Assembly: GCA_011525365.1 (NCBI GenBank)
Contig: WTGQ01000002.1
Span: 1,883,862 to 1,947,861, forward strand
From: Acidobacteriota bacterium
GTDB taxonomy: Bacteria; Acidobacteriota; Thermoanaerobaculia; Multivoradales; Multivoraceae
Reading direction: 5' to 3'
DNA: 64,000 bases
Shown here: positions 62,212 through 64,000 of the stretch, piece by piece
Numbering within the stretch: position 1 is the stretch's first letter
Layout of the letters: every line of letters starts with the position of its first letter
Translations under genes and position numbers: made by a program
Notes under the pieces: generated by a model
What the model was told of the DNA's origin: nothing
Database searches by the model: none
Seen by the model: the letters and a program-made list of their open reading frames with translations, nothing else

Positions 62212-64000
62212 ATGAGACACCCGCTTCCGATCAGCATCCTCGCGTTTCCGATGGTCCTTGCCGCGTCCGGCGTCGGGGCGGCGAACACTCCGGGGCAGGA
62301 AGACACAGGTGGACTCGCCGGCGTCTACAGTTTCGTCGGCGCACTGGATGGAGACGCCACCCTGTTCGCGGCTCGTTCCGGCGCCCAGAGCGAACTCGAA
62401 CTCCACCTGCCGATTCTGCGGGGCGATCGGATCTGGACGACGCCGAACGCGCGGCTCGCCGTCCTCATGTCGGACCGTTCGATCCTGGCACTGGACTACG
62501 ATTCCGAGATCACCCTGGAACGGATCGCCGGGTCGCCGGACGGCGAGGATCAGGACTCCCTCTACGTCCTGCACCGGGGGCGGCTGAGCCTCGAGGTCGA
62601 AGATCACCTTCTCGAATCTGAGTTGCCCGTAGTGGACACGGCCAACGCCCGGGTTTACGTGAAGCAGGACGGCCGCTACCAGATTCACAGCGACGGAAGC
62701 CGCTGGACCGAGGTGACGGTTCTCGCCGGATTCGCGGAAGTCGTGACGCAGCGGGGCTCGGTGATCGTTCGCGGTGGTGAGACGCTCGTGGCCAACGGTC
62801 TCGACAACCCATGGATCGAGCTCCAGAACGGCGCGGGCGTGGCGGCTGCCGCCCTGGATGACTGGACCGCGGGCCATCGGGCCAGTCTCGTGGCCTACGC
62901 CGCCGTCGATGCCGGCGGCTACCGCGACGCCCTGGGCGCCCATGGCGAGTGGGTCGAGGTCGACGATCGACGGGCCTGGAAGCCGCGCGTCGAGGAGAAC
63001 TGGCAGCCTTACAGCCGGGGCCGGTGGACCGACACTCCCGCCGGTCTCTACTGGGTGGCGCGGGATCCCTGGGGCCCGCTCACCTACCACTACGGCAGCT
63101 GGAACCGGCATCCGGCATGGGGATGGCTCTGGTTCCCGGGTTTGGTGTACGCCCCCAGCCATGTCTACTGGTACTGGGGCCCCTCCTACGTCGGCTGGAT
63201 TCCACGCGGCTACTATCAGCACTACTACCGGGGCCTGGGCTATGGTCTCCGTTTCGGGCTCTACGGATGGGCCGGAGGATACTGGGATCCGTTCAACACC
63301 TGGATCTTCTGTCCGACCGGCTACCTGGGCTATGGTCGAGGCTACACCTACGGCCATTCCCTGCGGCGCCGCCATCCCAAACTCGAACGCGGCATCATCA
63401 CGACAGACACACGCGGCATCGACCGCCGTAACTGGCGCGACCCGGCCGCGACCCAGCGGGTCCTGATCAACCGGCGCGGCGGACTGGACGAGAGCGAGAT
63501 CCCGAACGCCGACAGCTTCGTGGCTCGGCGGCCCGACCTCGACCCCTCGTTCCGCAGCGAGATCAGGCGCAGCGACAGCGACCCGGCCGTCGTGTCGGTG
63601 CGTCGCGTGCGGCCTTCCGGGGACGGTTCCGGATTGACGGGCGTCACGTCCGGCGCCGTCCGAGCGGCGCCGCCAGGCACGCCAGTCCGGGCCGGCGTGG
63701 TCCGCGACAGCGGCGCGGATATCGGGATCCGGCGGTCCGCTCCGGTCCCGGCGGCCCGGAACGACGAGCCCGAGAAGCCAGACGTGTCCGTCAGGAAGGC
63801 AGCGCCCACGAGTCCAGGCGCCGCGCCTGCACCGAGCCGACGGCCCACAGCCGGTCGCCGCGTACTGGACGCCATTCGGAGCCGGGACAGTGGGTCGGGT
63901 CCCACCCGGGTACGCTCGACACCGCGGAGTACGACGCCCAGGACCGCGCCTCCCACCCGGGTGCGCTCGACACCGCGGAGTACGACGCCCAAGGCGGCGC
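62212..64000 (+). CDS. FecR-like/DUF6600-type secreted protein, C-terminus cut off
   Basis: The frame is open for 596 codons to the window edge. ATG 62212 follows an AGGGGG Shine-Dalgarno. A signal peptide is followed by a FecR-like stretch (LPILRGDRIWTTPNARLAVLMSDRSILALD). A Trp/Tyr-rich region comes next, with motifs HGEWVEVDDRRAWKP, WQPYSRGRWTDT and YHYGSWNRHPAWGWLWFPG, as in the DUF6600-type proteins of Acidobacteria. From about residue 400 it becomes basic and Pro/Arg/Thr-rich. It ends in a 17-residue repeat that runs past the edge. Such proteins are extracytoplasmic and lack a catalytic motif; the role is unknown. Confidence 0.8.
   Translation, partial: MRHPLPISILAFPMVLAASGVGAANTPGQEDTGGLAGVYSFVGALDGDATLFAARSGAQSELELHLPILRGDRIWTTPNARLAVLMSDRSILALDYDSEITLERIAGSPDGEDQDSLYVLHRGRLSLEVEDHLLESELPVVDTANARVYVKQDGRYQIHSDGSRWTEVTVLAGFAEVVTQRGSVIVRGGETLVANGLDNPWIELQNGAGVAAAALDDWTAGHRASLVAYAAVDAGGYRDALGAHGEWVEVDDRRAWKPRVEENWQPYSRGRWTDTPAGLYWVARDPWGPLTYHYGSWNRHPAWGWLWFPGLVYAPSHVYWYWGPSYVGWIPRGYYQHYYRGLGYGLRFGLYGWAGGYWDPFNTWIFCPTGYLGYGRGYTYGHSLRRRHPKLERGIITTDTRGIDRRNWRDPAATQRVLINRRGGLDESEIPNADSFVARRPDLDPSFRSEIRRSDSDPAVVSVRRVRPSGDGSGLTGVTSGAVRAAPPGTPVRAGVVRDSGADIGIRRSAPVPAARNDEPEKPDVSVRKAAPTSPGAAPAPSRRPTAGRRVLDAIRSRDSGSGPTRVRSTPRSTTPRTAPPTRVRSTPRSTTPKAA
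63901..64000 (+). repeat. 51-bp direct repeat (17-residue period)
   Basis: A 51-bp unit starts at 63901 and again at 63952, encoding TRVRSTPRSTTPRTAPP and then TRVRSTPRSTTPKAA at the edge. The two copies are nearly identical in DNA. More copies may follow beyond the window. Confidence 0.75.

Noticed and set aside
62023..63375. A 450-codon minus-strand frame under the FecR-type gene
   Set aside because: The plus-strand frame has an SD, a signal peptide and known motifs. The antisense frame has none, and overlaps the gene fully.

Overview
This is a GC-rich chromosomal window from a Gram-negative bacterium. It holds an outer-membrane toolkit (Tol-Pal, TolC, LptB/C/E/F/G), CarD, sigma-54 and a PTS without permeases. 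A VWA protein of the type common in Acidobacteria and a FecR/DUF6600-type protein point to Acidobacteriota, possibly Thermoanaerobaculia-like; this is inference from gene content only. I see no insertion sequence, prophage, CRISPR array or biosynthetic cluster. Nearly everything is housekeeping or envelope biology.

Layout. 1-173: start of a secreted dehydrogenase-like protein. 0.2-4.4 kb: a divergent NRAMP-like transporter and a ribose/fructose-type ABC transporter. 4.4-14 kb: a VWA protein divergent from a PIG-L deacetylase, then a luciferase-like oxidoreductase, ahcY, a MltD-like transglycosylase, an amidohydrolase and rsmD. 14-18.5 kb: tRNA-Leu, a lipoprotein, der, a MerR regulator, tRNA-Pro, ribH-nusB, lptE, rpsT. 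18.6-23.5 kb: a complete tolQ-R-A-B-pal-cpoB operon. 23.7-27.6 kb: etfBA, a SpoU methyltransferase, metK.

27.6-46.0 kb: a minus-strand train of about 15 tightly packed genes, many with 4-nt start/stop overlaps. Order in transcription: zinc-ribbon protein, priA, recJ, a fused lptC-A, lptB, rpoN, ptsN, rapZ, mannose-type EIIA, ptsH, ptsI, miaB, a DUF151 nuclease, parB and a fused lptF-G. It resembles the lptCAB-rpoN-hpf-ptsN-rapZ-npr cluster of Proteobacteria, but hpf is missing and a whole phosphorelay is inserted. 46.1-64 kb: carD, tRNA-Leu with a decayed tandem copy, tolC, sulP, purC, alr-dnaB, an outer-membrane-like protein, a crotonase-fold protein, feoAB, tRNA-Leu/Cys/Gly, yraN-cysS, a cohesin-like lipoprotein, def, and a FecR-type protein cut by the window end.

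The most unusual features concern gene expression. (i) Several genes without a Shine-Dalgarno site have a TAnnnT -10 box ending 6-7 nt before the start codon, the signature of leaderless transcripts. At 6242-6265 two divergent genes appear to share one TATA core placed symmetrically 7 nt from both start codons. (ii) etfA and alr appear to start at CTG inside CTGA stop/start overlaps, each with a well-spaced Shine-Dalgarno. (iii) rpoN is preceded by a near-consensus sigma-54 promoter. (iv) Two Lpt components are fused into single proteins. (v) A dif-like palindrome lies between parB and lptF-G.
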